A DNA stretch of 54,095 nucleotides from Streptomyces sp. NWU339 (GCF_003143855.1 NZ_QFRK01000047.1:30-54124), one strand, 5' to 3'. Counted from the stretch's first letter, positions 9,767 to 18,287 are shown. Translations and numbers: made by a program. The notes: generated from the letters alone by a model not told the origin.

Positions 9767-9925
9767 CCGCCGCACGGTGAGGGGCGGCGAAGCGATCGGT
9801 ACGACAACGGTTCGGTACAACCCGGACCGGTTGTCCCCGGTGGCCTATACGCTCGGACTCCCACCCGGGTTCCGCCCCGCGCGGACTCATCCCGTCCCAT
9901 CGGCTACACCGGTTCAGGAGCAGTC

Positions 9926-10618
9926 ATGTACGGCCACGGCGTGGCACCGCCCACCCGCAGCACGGCAACGGTCATCACCTTGCGCGTGCTGTTCGTCGCC
10001 GCCGGTTTCCTGTCCTGCGGGCTGCTGGCCTGCGCGCCGCTGTTCCGGGTCGCGCTCCTGCGGGGACGCGTCGCCGACTGGGTGGCGGCCTGGGCGAGCC
10101 TGCCCGTGTCCATCGTCCTGCTGATGGTGATCGGTTCGTTGCCGGAGACGGACACCCGTACCGACGTCGCCCTGGCCGGGCTCCTGCTCCTCGGCACCGG
10201 CGCCGCCGCGTACTACCTGACCGTGGACATCCGCTTCCACCACAGGTTGCGCCAGTACGGGGTGCACGGCCCGCCGTCGCCCCACGCCACGACGATGCAC
10301 GCGTCGGGCACCGGTGCCCCCTCCCCGTACGGCTACCCGCAGCCCGCTTCGCCGTACGCGCCCACACCCGTACCGCGGCCCCAGGCGCAGATGCCCGGGA
10401 CACCCGGGCCGTCCGCACCGCATACCGCGCCCGGACCGCACCACCCCGCGCCGTCCACCCCCGTGCCCCCGGTGCCGCAGCAGCGTCCCGGGCAGCCGGC
10501 CCGGATCGACAGGGTGCGCGCCGAACTCGACGAGCTCAGCGACTACCTGCGCAGGAGCGACGGGCACGAGGGCGGCGACCAGGGTCACGGCCACGGCCAC
10601 GGCCACGGTGGACGGTGA
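9926..10618 (+). CDS. Membrane protein with proline-rich tail and His/Gly end
   Basis: I do not recognise a named family. The 230-residue product has three or four hydrophobic helices in the first 105 residues (TLRVLFVAAGFLSCGLLAC, WASLPVSIVLLMVIG, VALAGLLLLGTGAAAYYLTV). A long Pro/Ala/Thr-rich cytoplasmic or external segment follows, then a short predicted helix (RIDRVRAELDELSDYLRR), and the end HGHGHGHGGR. The gene stop overlaps the GTG of the kinase at 10615 (GTGA), so the two are translationally coupled. That suggests the membrane protein is a partner or substrate of the soluble kinase. The His-rich end could bind metal; this is inference. Confidence 0.8.
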   Translation: MYGHGVAPPTRSTATVITLRVLFVAAGFLSCGLLACAPLFRVALLRGRVADWVAAWASLPVSIVLLMVIGSLPETDTRTDVALAGLLLLGTGAAAYYLTVDIRFHHRLRQYGVHGPPSPHATTMHASGTGAPSPYGYPQPASPYAPTPVPRPQAQMPGTPGPSAPHTAPGPHHPAPSTPVPPVPQQRPGQPARIDRVRAELDELSDYLRRSDGHEGGDQGHGHGHGHGGR

Positions 10619-12153
10619 GTGTGACGGCGGCGCGTGTCATCGCAGGCCGCTATGAACTGTCCACGCTCATCGGGCAGGGCGGCATGGGACAGGTCTGGAC
10701 GGCCTACGACAAGCGGCTGGACCGGCGGGTGGCGGTGAAACTGCTGCGCCCGGACAAGGTGGCCGGGCAGGAGGCCGACGAACTGCGCCGCCGCTTCGTG
10801 CGCGAGTGCCGGGTGACCGCCCAGGTCGACCACCCGGGCCTGGTCACCGTGCACGACGCGGGCAGCGCGGGCGAGGAACTGTTCCTCGTCATGCAGTACG
10901 TCGACGGCGCCGACCTCGGCGACCACCTCGCCGAGCACAACCCGTACCCGTGGCAGTGGGCGGTGGCGGTGGCCGCGCAGCTGTGTGCCGCGCTGAGCGC
11001 GGTGCACGCCGTGCCGATCGTCCACCGCGACCTCAAGCCGCGCAACGTGATGGTGAAGCAGGACGGCACGGTCACCGTGCTCGACCTGGGGGTCGCCTCC
11101 GTGATGGACAGCGACACCACCCGCCTGACCCACACCGGTTCGCCCATCGGCTCGCCCGCCTACATGGCCCCCGAGCAGGCGATGGGCGGCGCGGTCGGCC
11201 CGTACACGGACCTGTACGCACTCGGTGTGCTGCTGCACGAACTGCTCAGCGGCGACGTGCCCTTCGCGGGCTCGACGGCGCTCGGTGTGCTGCACCGGCA
11301 CCTCTACGAGGCACCGCGGCCGGTGCGGCAGATCCGCCAGGAGGTCCCCGAGGCCCTGGAGGCGCTGGTGCTGCGCCTGCTCGCCAAGGACCCGCAGCAC
11401 CGCCCCGCCTCCGCCCAGGAGGTCTACGAGCACCTGACACTGCTGCTGCCGTCGCGGGGCACGCCCACCGGGGAACCCCTCGACCCCACGCGCCCCTTCC
11501 TGCGCCCGCACGCCCCCTGGCCGGACCTCGCGCGCACGCCCGCGCCCCAACCCGCCCCCGCCACACCGCCCGGACCCGTCGCGGAGAAGGCCGATGTCGC
11601 CGCCGCCGTGGACGAGGTCAAGCGACTGCTCGGCGAGGGCCGCATCACCCAGGCCGTGGACATCCTCGGCGGGATCCTGCCGGTCGCCGCGGAACAGCAC
11701 GGCGAGCGTTCCCCGGTCGTGCGCACCCTGCGCAAGCAGTACGCGGCCACCCTCCTGGACGACGGCCAGTACCGGCGCGCGCTGCCCGAACTGCGCCGCC
11801 TCGCCTCCGAACGCGCCGCCGAGGCGGGCCAGGCCGACCCGGAGTCCCTGCGCCACCGCTACGAGGCCGCCCAGTGCCTGGAGCAGCTCGGCGACCCGGT
11901 GGCGGCGCTCGCCGAGTACCGGGCACTGCTGCCGTACTACGAGAACCGGTACGTGGCCGCGGGCGACCCGCAGCTCGCCCACGACGTCCGCCGCCGCATC
12001 GGCCACCTCCTGCTCGCCCTCGGCGACCGCCCCGCCGCACACGAGACCCTGCTCCGGCTGCTGCATGACGTGGAGCGCTCCCAGGGACCCGGCCACCCGC
12101 TCGCCGCCGACATCCGCCGGACGCTGGGCTGGCTGGGGCAGATGCGCGGATGA
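10615..12153 (+). CDS. Hanks-type serine/threonine protein kinase with TPR-like C-terminus
   Basis: The 512-residue protein carries a complete kinase domain: the glycine loop IGQGGMGQVW (19-28), ATP-binding Lys42 in VAVKLL, catalytic HRDLKPRN near residue 138, DLG in place of DFG, and APEQ followed by the DLYALG block. After a Pro-rich linker around residues 285-325, the C-terminal third is helical and repeat-like (VDEVKRLLGEGRITQAVDIL, LPELRRLASERAAEAG, ECLEQLGDPVAAL-type units), like TPR scaffolds. There is no transmembrane helix, unlike PknB-type kinases, so sensing may depend on the coupled upstream membrane protein. It starts at GTG 10615 within the GTGA overlap. Confidence 0.94.
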   Translation: MSVTAARVIAGRYELSTLIGQGGMGQVWTAYDKRLDRRVAVKLLRPDKVAGQEADELRRRFVRECRVTAQVDHPGLVTVHDAGSAGEELFLVMQYVDGADLGDHLAEHNPYPWQWAVAVAAQLCAALSAVHAVPIVHRDLKPRNVMVKQDGTVTVLDLGVASVMDSDTTRLTHTGSPIGSPAYMAPEQAMGGAVGPYTDLYALGVLLHELLSGDVPFAGSTALGVLHRHLYEAPRPVRQIRQEVPEALEALVLRLLAKDPQHRPASAQEVYEHLTLLLPSRGTPTGEPLDPTRPFLRPHAPWPDLARTPAPQPAPATPPGPVAEKADVAAAVDEVKRLLGEGRITQAVDILGGILPVAAEQHGERSPVVRTLRKQYAATLLDDGQYRRALPELRRLASERAAEAGQADPESLRHRYEAAQCLEQLGDPVAALAEYRALLPYYENRYVAAGDPQLAHDVRRRIGHLLLALGDRPAAHETLLRLLHDVERSQGPGHPLAADIRRTLGWLGQMRG

Positions 12154-12160
12154 CCTGATC

Positions 12161-12210
12161 GAAGCGGTCCGAAGCAGCCCGAAGCGGGCTGAAGCGGATC
12201 GAGGCGGGCC
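12161..12210. repeat. 10-bp periodic repeat, five units
   Basis: Five consecutive 10-base units of the form GAAGCGGNCC start 8 bases after the kinase stop, at 12161, 12171, 12181, 12191 and 12201. They differ mostly at the last four bases. They lie between the kinase and the next lipoprotein gene. No reading frame of a known gene crosses them, and the function is unknown. Confidence 0.75.
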
Positions 12211-12383
12211 AGAGCCGGCCAGGGGGTCTGATCCGGGTGCGGCCGGGTCGGTGAGGGCGCGACGGTGCCGGAAGTCCCGGTGAATCGTTGGTCGAATGGG
12301 TTGGCCAGAGCCCGGCCGCTGCCTACTATCGATCACCGCAGGACTTTGTGCACCGCCGCACAAGCTCTCCTCAGGAGGTTTCC

Positions 12384-13028
12384 TTGCACCGCCGTCGTCG
12401 CACCGCGCTCCTCCTCACCGCCGCCCTCACGGCAGCGGCCCCCCTGCTCACCGCCTGCGGGAACGACGCGCATCCCGGCGCGGCGGCCGTCGTGGGCGGC
12501 CAGCGGATCACGGTGTCGCAGCTGGAGAACCGGGTCGGCGAGATCCGCGCGGCCCAGCAGGAGGCGGTGCCGGACGCGCAGTACGAGCAGGTCATCGCCC
12601 GCACCGGCAGCCTCACCCGCGACACCCTGCACGGCATGGTCCTGGACCGTGTGCTGGAGCGCGCCGCGCGCGACGCCGGGGTGACCGTCAGCCCCAAGGA
12701 GGTCCAGGGGATGCGGGCCGGCCTGGAGCAGCAGGCCGGCGGAGCCGAGGCGCTGGAGACGGCCTGGCTGCAGCAGTACGGCATCCCGCCGCAGCGCCTC
12801 GACGACAATCTCCGTCTCCAGGTGCAGGCGCAGAAGCTCGCCCAGCGGCTCGGCACCGACACCAGCCGCCCGGAGTTCTGGCAGGCCCTGTCCGAGGCGA
12901 GCAGGAAGCTCGACGTCGACCTCAACCCGCGGTACGGCACCTGGGACGACGAGAAGAGCAGCCGTGTCGACGCCAAAACCCCGTGGGTCCGGGACGTCAC
13001 GGTGGACGGAACCCAGCCGATCGCCTGA
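12384..13028 (+). CDS. Lipoprotein with SurA N-terminal-like domain
   Basis: The 214-residue product begins MHRRRRTALLLTAALTAAAPLLTAC, a lipoprotein signal with lipobox LTAC and predicted lipidated Cys24 or Cys25. The mature part has the helical SurA/trigger-factor-like pattern (AAAVVGGQRITVSQLENRVGEIRAA, then LTRDTLHGMVLDRVLERAARDAGVTVS). No peptidyl-prolyl isomerase domain follows. It probably acts as an extracytoplasmic chaperone. The start is a TTG at 12384, chosen because a perfect AGGAGG lies 5 bases upstream; an in-frame ATG at 12288 would add 32 residues and hide the signal peptide. It stands immediately upstream of mazG. Confidence 0.87.
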   Translation: MHRRRRTALLLTAALTAAAPLLTACGNDAHPGAAAVVGGQRITVSQLENRVGEIRAAQQEAVPDAQYEQVIARTGSLTRDTLHGMVLDRVLERAARDAGVTVSPKEVQGMRAGLEQQAGGAEALETAWLQQYGIPPQRLDDNLRLQVQAQKLAQRLGTDTSRPEFWQALSEASRKLDVDLNPRYGTWDDEKSSRVDAKTPWVRDVTVDGTQPIA

Positions 13029-13112
13029 CGCGCCGGGCATACCGTCACACCGAGCCGGTCCCCCTGTGGACGACTTTCGGGGGCCGGCGGCGCGGTGGGT
13101 TAGTTTCGGATC

Positions 13113-14117
13113 GTGAACGCAACCAGCCCCGCAGCCCCCTCCGCCGCACCCCCCGGCCGCGTCGTCCTGCTCACCACCAGCCACCGCGTCGCGCCCGGCC
13201 TGCTGTCCTGGCCCGCCTGGCAGGCCCTGCACGCGGCCGACCAGGTGCTGTGCGCGGACGGCGCCCATCCGCAGCTGCCGTACCTGCGGGAGGCGGGCAT
13301 AGCCGTCGAGGAGGCGGCACCGGCCGCCCAGGACCTGGTCGAGGCCTGCGCCGGCGGACGGACCGTGGTCGTCGTGGCGACGGGCGAGGGCGAACCCGCC
13401 CTGACCGACGGCCTGGCGCGTCTCGCGGGCACCGGCCGCGTCCGGATGCCGGAGCTGGAACTGCTCCCCGCCTCCTACGACCTGCCGGGCGCCCGCCTGC
13501 TCGACCTCGTCCAGGTCATGGACCGCATCCGGGCCGAGTGCCCCTGGTCGTCACTGCAGACCCACAAGGGCCTGGCCAAGTACGGCATCGAGGAGGCGTA
13601 CGAACTCGTCGAGGCGATCGAGGAGGGCGACCGTGACGAACTGCGCGAGGAGCTCGGCGACGTCCTCCTCCAGGTCGTCTTCCACGCCCGGATAGCCGAG
13701 GAGCACCCGGAGGAGCCCTTCTCCGTCGACGACGTGGCCGGCGGCATCGTCGCCAAGCTCATCCACCGCCACCCCCATGTCTTCGGCGACGAGACGGCGA
13801 CCACCCCCGAGGAGGTCAAGGCGCACTGGCTGCGCACCAAGGCCGTCGAGAAGCGGCGCACCTCGGTCACCGAGGGCGTCCCGCTCGGCCAGCCCGGTCT
13901 GGCCCTCGCCGCCAAGCTGGCGTCCCGCGTCCGCACGGCGGGACTGGACGTCCCCCTGCCCCGGGTGGAGGGCATCGGCTACGAACTGCTCGCCCTGGCG
14001 GTGCGGGCCGAGGCGGAGGGAGCCGACCCGGAGGCGGCCCTGCGCGCGGCGGCCCGCGCGTACCGGGACGCGATACGGGCCGTGGAAGGAGCCGGCGAGG
14101 AGACGGGCGGAAAGTAA
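13113..14117 (+). CDS. mazG: Nucleoside triphosphate pyrophosphohydrolase MazG
   Basis: The 334-residue enzyme hydrolyses NTPs and damaged dNTPs to monophosphate and pyrophosphate. The MazG core lies in the C-terminal two-thirds: CPWSSLQTHKGLAKYGIEEA near residues 146-165, then EEAYELVEAIEEGD and DELREELGDVLLQVVFHA, which hold the Mg-binding acidic residues of the EExxE-12-28-ExxD pattern. A second, degenerate half follows (KTKAVEKRRTSVTEGVP). The N-terminal 115 residues resemble the methylase-like extension (VVLLTTSHRVAPGLLSWPAW) that actinobacterial MazG proteins often carry. The GTG start at 13113 follows 84 bases after the lipoprotein stop. Confidence 0.93.
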   Translation: MNATSPAAPSAAPPGRVVLLTTSHRVAPGLLSWPAWQALHAADQVLCADGAHPQLPYLREAGIAVEEAAPAAQDLVEACAGGRTVVVVATGEGEPALTDGLARLAGTGRVRMPELELLPASYDLPGARLLDLVQVMDRIRAECPWSSLQTHKGLAKYGIEEAYELVEAIEEGDRDELREELGDVLLQVVFHARIAEEHPEEPFSVDDVAGGIVAKLIHRHPHVFGDETATTPEEVKAHWLRTKAVEKRRTSVTEGVPLGQPGLALAAKLASRVRTAGLDVPLPRVEGIGYELLALAVRAEAEGADPEAALRAAARAYRDAIRAVEGAGEETGGK

Positions 14118-14185
14118 CGGTGGGGAAGTAACGGGAGGACAGTCGGGGGAGGAGGGAGCAGGCAGGGGGCAGATACGGTCGGGGC

Positions 14186-15466
14186 GTGACCGACCAGCAC
14201 CAGCCTCAGCCCGAGAACACCGCCCCCGAACTCTTCACCTGGGAGTTCGCGAGCGACCCCTACCCCGCCTACGCCTGGCTGCGCGAGCACGCGCCCGTGC
14301 ACCGGACGCGGCTGCCCAGCGGGGTGGAGGCCTGGCTGGTCACCCGGTACGCCGACGCCAGGCAGACCCTCGCCGACCACCGCCTCTCCAAGAACCCGGC
14401 GCACCACGACGAGCCCGCCCACGCCAAGGGGAAGACCGGCATCCCCGGTGAGCGCAAGGCCGAGCTGATGACGCATCTGCTCAACATCGACCCGCCGGAC
14501 CACACCCGGCTGCGCAGACTGGTCAGCAAGGCGTTCACACCGCGCCGCGTCGCCGAGTTCGAGTCCAGGGTGCAGGAGCTCACCGACGGGCTCATCGACC
14601 GGTTCGCGGACCGCGGCTCCGCCGACCTCATCCACGAGTTCGCGTTCCCGCTCCCCATCTACGCCATCTGCGACCTGCTCGGCGTCCCCCGGGAGGACCA
14701 GGACGACTTCCGCGACTGGGCGGGCATGATGATCCGGCATCAGGGCGGGCCCAGGGGCGGGGTCGCCCGGTCGGTGAAGAAGATGCGCGGCTATCTCGCC
14801 GACCTGATCCACCGCAAGCGTGAGGCGCTGCCCGCCGAACCCACCCCCGGCGAGGACCTCATCTCCGGCCTGATCCGCGCCTCCGACCACGGCGAGCACC
14901 TCACCGAGAACGAGGCCGCCGCCATGGCGTTCATCCTCCTGTTCGCCGGTTTCGAGACCACCGTCAACCTCATCGGCAACGGCACCTACGCCCTGCTCAC
15001 CCACCCCGAGCAGCGCGACCGGCTGCAGAGGTCCCTCGCCGCCGGGGAGCGCGGGCTGCTGGAGACCGGAGTGGAGGAACTCCTGCGCTACGACGGGCCC
15101 GTGGAGCTGGCCACCTGGCGGTTCGCCACCGAGGCGCTCACCCTCGGCGGGCAGCACATCGCGGCCGGCGACCCGGTCCTCGTCGTCCTGGCCGCCGCGG
15201 ACCGCGACCCGGAGCGGTTCGCCGATCCCGACGTGCTCGACCTCGCACGGCGGGACAACCAGCATCTGGGGTACGGCCACGGCATCCACTACTGCCTGGG
15301 TGCCCCGCTGGCCCGGCTGGAGGGCCAGACCGCGCTCGCCACGCTGCTGACCCGGCTGCCGGACCTCAGGCTCGCGTCGGATCCGGCCGAACTGCGCTGG
15401 CGCGGCGGGCTCATCATGCGCGGACTGCGCACCCTGCCGGTGGAATTCAGCCCACGGCCGAAGTGA
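14186..15466 (+). CDS. Cytochrome P450, CYP107-like
   Basis: The 426-residue soluble monooxygenase has all P450 landmarks. The I-helix is LLFAGFETTVNLIG (AGFETT where most have AGxETT/D). The ExxR motif is in VEELLRYDGPVELATWRFA. The heme loop is YGHGIHYCLGAPLARLEG, with thiolate ligand Cys370. The loop has Tyr where the family consensus begins with Phe. The GTG at 14186 gives a normal N-terminus (FTWEFASDPYPAYAWLREHAPV). It lies 68 bases after mazG and upstream of the two Rpf genes. The setting matches what I remember of S. coelicolor CYP107U1, linked to sporulation, but this is unverified. No ferredoxin gene is adjacent, so electron partners are encoded elsewhere. Confidence 0.93.
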   Translation: MTDQHQPQPENTAPELFTWEFASDPYPAYAWLREHAPVHRTRLPSGVEAWLVTRYADARQTLADHRLSKNPAHHDEPAHAKGKTGIPGERKAELMTHLLNIDPPDHTRLRRLVSKAFTPRRVAEFESRVQELTDGLIDRFADRGSADLIHEFAFPLPIYAICDLLGVPREDQDDFRDWAGMMIRHQGGPRGGVARSVKKMRGYLADLIHRKREALPAEPTPGEDLISGLIRASDHGEHLTENEAAAMAFILLFAGFETTVNLIGNGTYALLTHPEQRDRLQRSLAAGERGLLETGVEELLRYDGPVELATWRFATEALTLGGQHIAAGDPVLVVLAAADRDPERFADPDVLDLARRDNQHLGYGHGIHYCLGAPLARLEGQTALATLLTRLPDLRLASDPAELRWRGGLIMRGLRTLPVEFSPRPK

Positions 15467-15801
15467 CCCACCACACGGCCGCCGAAGGTCTGTCGAAGCG
15501 ATCCGCCGGACGGGCCCGTGACGGCCGCCGGATTGCCGTCGAAGTGGCCTTTGTGCAACCTCCGTGCACCTCCGAAGTGACGGTCGGGACCTCTTCGGGC
15601 ACGGTCCGTCGCATCGTCGGTGGAGCGGCACGGACATGACGCTCGGTCAGCTCTGTGATCTTCGTGTGATCTGCGCGGCATGAACTTGTGACAAGTGATT
15701 GTCTGCGGCTACGTTCACCCATCAAGCACGGTGCCTCGGTTGCACAGCTCCGCAGTTCGACTCGCCGTGCGGGTAACTGTTGTCCTGCGAAAGGTCTCCG
15801 C
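15467..15801 (+). promoter_or_regulatory. rpfC upstream region with direct repeats and a candidate promoter
   Basis: This gene-free stretch of 335 bases holds two adjacent 11-bp direct repeats (TGTGATCTTCG at 15654 and TGTGATCTGCG at 15665) and an odd palindrome ACTTGTGACAAGT at 15684-15696. A candidate promoter has TTGTGA (15686) and TACGTT (15710), 18 bases apart. The palindrome overlaps the -35 box, so it could be an operator. The start site would be near 15722, giving a leader of about 80 bases with no riboswitch seen. Confidence 0.5.
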
Positions 15802-16794
15802 ATGCTCTCCGGGAACGGTCGTCACCGTCGCCCCCGCCAGGCTCCGGCTCTTGTCGTCGCTGCCGGAGTGACCGGCTCAGCCATCGCGATTCCGCTCCTC
15901 GGGGCCAGTGGCGCCAGTGCGGCCGAGGGCTCGACCTGGAACCGGGTCGCGGAGTGCGAGTCCGGTGGCTCATGGAGCCAGAACTCCGGCAACGGCTACT
16001 ACGGCGGCCTGCAGTTGACCCAGGAGGACTGGGAGAAGTACGGCGGCCTCGACTACGCGTCCAGCGCCGACCAGGCCAGCCGCGGCCAGCAGATAGCCGT
16101 GGCCGAGAAGATCCTCGCCGACCAGGGGGTCGGCGCGTGGCGGGCCTGCGGTCTGCTGTCGGGCCTGAGCGCCGATTCGGGCAAGTCCGTCATCGACACC
16201 GGCGCGGACGGCGGCTCGTCGTACGACTCGTCCGGCACCGGAAGCTCCACCACTCCGTCGCCCTCGCAGTCCTCTGACGCCTCGTCGGGCAACAAGGGCA
16301 ACAAGGGTGCCGAGGGTGATAAGGGGCAGGAGGCGGGTGAAGCATCCGAGTCCGGCGATTCGGGCGCCGAGCCCGGCACCTCCCCCTCCGCTTCCGCTTC
16401 TCCCTCCGCCTCGACCCCCGTCAAGGGGGACGACTCGGACAAGTCGGGGCAGAAGGTGGGTTCTTCGGACACGTCCGCGAGTGAGGCCCCCACCGGTCGC
16501 CACCGCGGCGCCAGCGCCGAGGAGGAGGTGCGCGAGGACCGTGAGTCCGGAGCCTCCGGCCGGCACGCCTCGCGTGGCGGTCTCGGCTTCTCGCGCGGCC
16601 TCGACGTCTCGTCCCCGGCCGACAGGGCCCCCGCGGGCGCCGGGAGTGACTCCTCGGTCGTCTCCGACTCCCTTGCGCTCGGCGGATGGCTCGCCCAGTA
16701 CGGCGGGGGCGGCGAGGGTGCGGGCGCGGCGGGCTCCAGCCCCATCCTCCCCGGTCAGGCGCTTGCCTTCGGGTTCGGATCGGCTGAAGGCTGA
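15802..16794 (+). CDS. rpfC: Resuscitation-promoting factor, Rpf domain with long low-complexity tail
   Basis: The 330-residue secreted muralytic enzyme cleaves peptidoglycan during germination and growth. A signal peptide (RQAPALVVAAGVTGSAIAIPLLGASGASA) ends near residue 37-39. The Rpf/transglycosylase-like domain follows (STWNRVAECESGGSW...NGYYGGLQLTQEDWEKYGG), with catalytic Glu in AECESGG. The remaining 200 residues are Ser/Gly/Glu/Ala-rich without LysM, so it may reach the wall by charge or be released. The start is the ATG at 15802 behind GAAAGG; an in-frame upstream GTG/ATG extension lacks coding character. The symbol is assigned by position next to the LysM-type Rpf and is less certain than the family. 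Confidence 0.88.
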   Translation: MLSGNGRHRRPRQAPALVVAAGVTGSAIAIPLLGASGASAAEGSTWNRVAECESGGSWSQNSGNGYYGGLQLTQEDWEKYGGLDYASSADQASRGQQIAVAEKILADQGVGAWRACGLLSGLSADSGKSVIDTGADGGSSYDSSGTGSSTTPSPSQSSDASSGNKGNKGAEGDKGQEAGEASESGDSGAEPGTSPSASASPSASTPVKGDDSDKSGQKVGSSDTSASEAPTGRHRGASAEEEVREDRESGASGRHASRGGLGFSRGLDVSSPADRAPAGAGSDSSVVSDSLALGGWLAQYGGGGEGAGAAGSSPILPGQALAFGFGSAEG

Positions 16795-16926
16795 CCTTCG
16801 AACGGGCGTGTCGATGGCGGCAGTTGAGGTCACATTTCGCGCTGAATGTCCGTTATAAAGGCGATGAGAGATAGGTCTCAGAAGCCCTGATCGTCTTTGA
16901 TTATCCGCAGGGCGCGTGTCTACGGT
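16795..16926 (+). promoter_or_regulatory. Candidate rpfA promoter
   Basis: TTGATT at 16897-16902 and TACGGT at 16921-16926 are 18 bases apart, the same spacing and -10 type as the candidate promoter of the preceding rpf gene. The start site would be just ahead of the riboswitch. The segment is locally AT-rich (TTATAAAG at 16853), which is unusual here. Confidence 0.5.
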
Positions 16927-16954
16927 CAGGACCGCTCGCCACCGCGGGCCCCGG

Positions 16955-17160
16955 CTGCCGCCACGCCGAATCCTGCCAGTGGCAGCACGGGAACACTCGT
17001 CGCGTCATGCGCCGTAGGCAGGAGCGGGGGAACCAAGGTAGGCGCCGGAGCCGGTGATTGACGCCGGATTCGGCTAGGGGTGGAGCCGCGTCCCGTGAGG
17101 GACGCGGCCGGGCAACTCAACCGGCCCGAACCCGACAGCTCACCTCGTAGGCGTCGGTGA
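16955..17160 (+). ncRNA. ydaO-type cyclic di-AMP riboswitch
   Basis: The leader of the LysM-type rpf gene matches the ydaO motif. Conserved words in order are CGCCGAATCCTGCC (about 16964), GTAGGCAGGAGCGGGGGAAC (about 17009), AGGGGTGGAGCC (about 17077) and CCCGAACCCGACAGCTCACC (about 17124), ending in CTCGTAGGCGTCGGTGA. The CCTGCC and GGCAGG blocks pair. The class binds c-di-AMP. In Streptomyces it is known to lower expression of rpfA when c-di-AMP is high, through premature termination. The gene start is 13 bases beyond the element. Boundaries are approximate. Confidence 0.92.
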
Positions 17161-17172
17161 GGGGATCCTTCC

Positions 17173-17934
17173 ATGCTGTTTTCCGGCAAGGGCAAGCACC
17201 GTCGTCCGTCCAAGGCCACCCGGGTCATCGCCGTCGCAGGCGTCACCGGTGCCGCCGTCGCCGCCCCGCTGATGGCGGCCGGCAACGCTTCCGCCGCCAC
17301 CGCCTCCGAGTGGGACACCGTCGCCCAGTGCGAGTCCGGCGGCAACTGGTCCATCAACACCGGCAACGGCTACTACGGCGGTCTGCAGTTCTCCGCCTCC
17401 ACCTGGGCCGGTTACGGCGGCACGCAGTACGCCGCCACCGCCGACCGGGCCAGCAAGGCCCAGCAGATCGAGATAGCCGAGAAGGTCCTCGCGGGCCAGG
17501 GCAAGGGCGCCTGGCCGGTCTGCGGCAAGGGCCTGTCCAACGCCGCCTACACCGGCGGCGGCTCGGCCGGGGGCACCGGCAACCAGAGCGCCGGCAACCA
17601 GAACAGCGGTTCCTCGCAGGGCACTCAGCAGAACACCCAGAAGCAGAACACCCAGGAGCGGAACACCGGCTCCGCCCCCGAGCGCTCCACCGAGCAGAAG
17701 GCCTCCCGCTCCGACGAGCGTCCGGTCGCCGAGAAGAAGACCGTCACCACCCCGACCGGCGAGAAGGTCGAGAAGGGCGACGGCGAGTACAAGGTCGTCA
17801 AGGGCGACACCCTCAGCTCGATCGCCGAGGAGCGCGGCGTCAAGGGCGGCTGGAACAAGCTGTTCGAGCTGAACGACGACATCGTCGAGGACGCCGACCT
17901 CATCTACCCGGGCCAGCAGCTGCACCTGAAGTAA
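17173..17934 (+). CDS. rpfA: Resuscitation-promoting factor RpfA with LysM domain
   Basis: The 253-residue secreted enzyme has a signal peptide ending at NASA (about residue 41) and an Rpf domain (SEWDTVAQCESGGNWSINTG...YYGGLQFSASTW) with catalytic Glu in AQCESGGNW. A Gln/Asn/Thr-rich linker precedes a C-terminal LysM motif (EYKVVKGDTLSSIAEERG...LIYPGQQLHLK) that binds peptidoglycan. It is the classic ydaO-controlled cell wall hydrolase of Streptomyces. The ATG at 17173 follows GGGGATCC, a moderate ribosome binding site close to the riboswitch end, so the switch may also affect translation. A strong terminator with T-run follows. Confidence 0.95.
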   Translation: MLFSGKGKHRRPSKATRVIAVAGVTGAAVAAPLMAAGNASAATASEWDTVAQCESGGNWSINTGNGYYGGLQFSASTWAGYGGTQYAATADRASKAQQIEIAEKVLAGQGKGAWPVCGKGLSNAAYTGGGSAGGTGNQSAGNQNSGSSQGTQQNTQKQNTQERNTGSAPERSTEQKASRSDERPVAEKKTVTTPTGEKVEKGDGEYKVVKGDTLSSIAEERGVKGGWNKLFELNDDIVEDADLIYPGQQLHLK

Positions 17935-18017
17935 GGCGGCGGCCGCAGGCTCAGGGCTCCGCCCCCACGGAGTACCCTCCCCGTCCCCACGGGGCCTCCC
18001 CCGTCCCCGCGGGGGCT

Positions 18018-18064
18018 CCCCGCCCCGGTGCGTGTTCCCCGTACGCACCGGGGCGGGGCTTTTC
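18018..18064 (+). terminator. Rho-independent-like terminator after rpfA
   Basis: A 16-bp stem (18018-18033 with 18043-18058) is followed by CTTTTCC. It is one of the few terminators here that keeps a T-run. Confidence 0.88.
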
Positions 18065-18287
18065 CGTACATGGCGGACCTTCCGGTGTCCGGTGCTCGGT
18101 GCCGACCGGAGGGCGCGAGGGTGGCCCGGTTTCCGGGCCCGTCTTTGTTCCGTTCGGAAACAATTTACTCTCGGTTCCGTCCGAGGGGCGGCCGACCGGA
18201 TGGCCGATCGCCCGGAGCCGGATAGGCTCGTCCCGCAGGGCCCCCGCGGCCCGGCTGATCCACGTCACATCCATGAAGGAGATGCTC
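18065..18287 (+). promoter_or_regulatory. eno upstream region
   Basis: These 220 bases hold an AT-richer patch (GGAAACAATTTACTCTCGG, about 18157-18175) where the eno promoter probably lies. The AAGGAG ribosome binding site at 18276-18281 fixes the GTG start at 18288, with 6 bases of spacing, in preference to the in-frame ATG at 18282. Confidence 0.5.
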
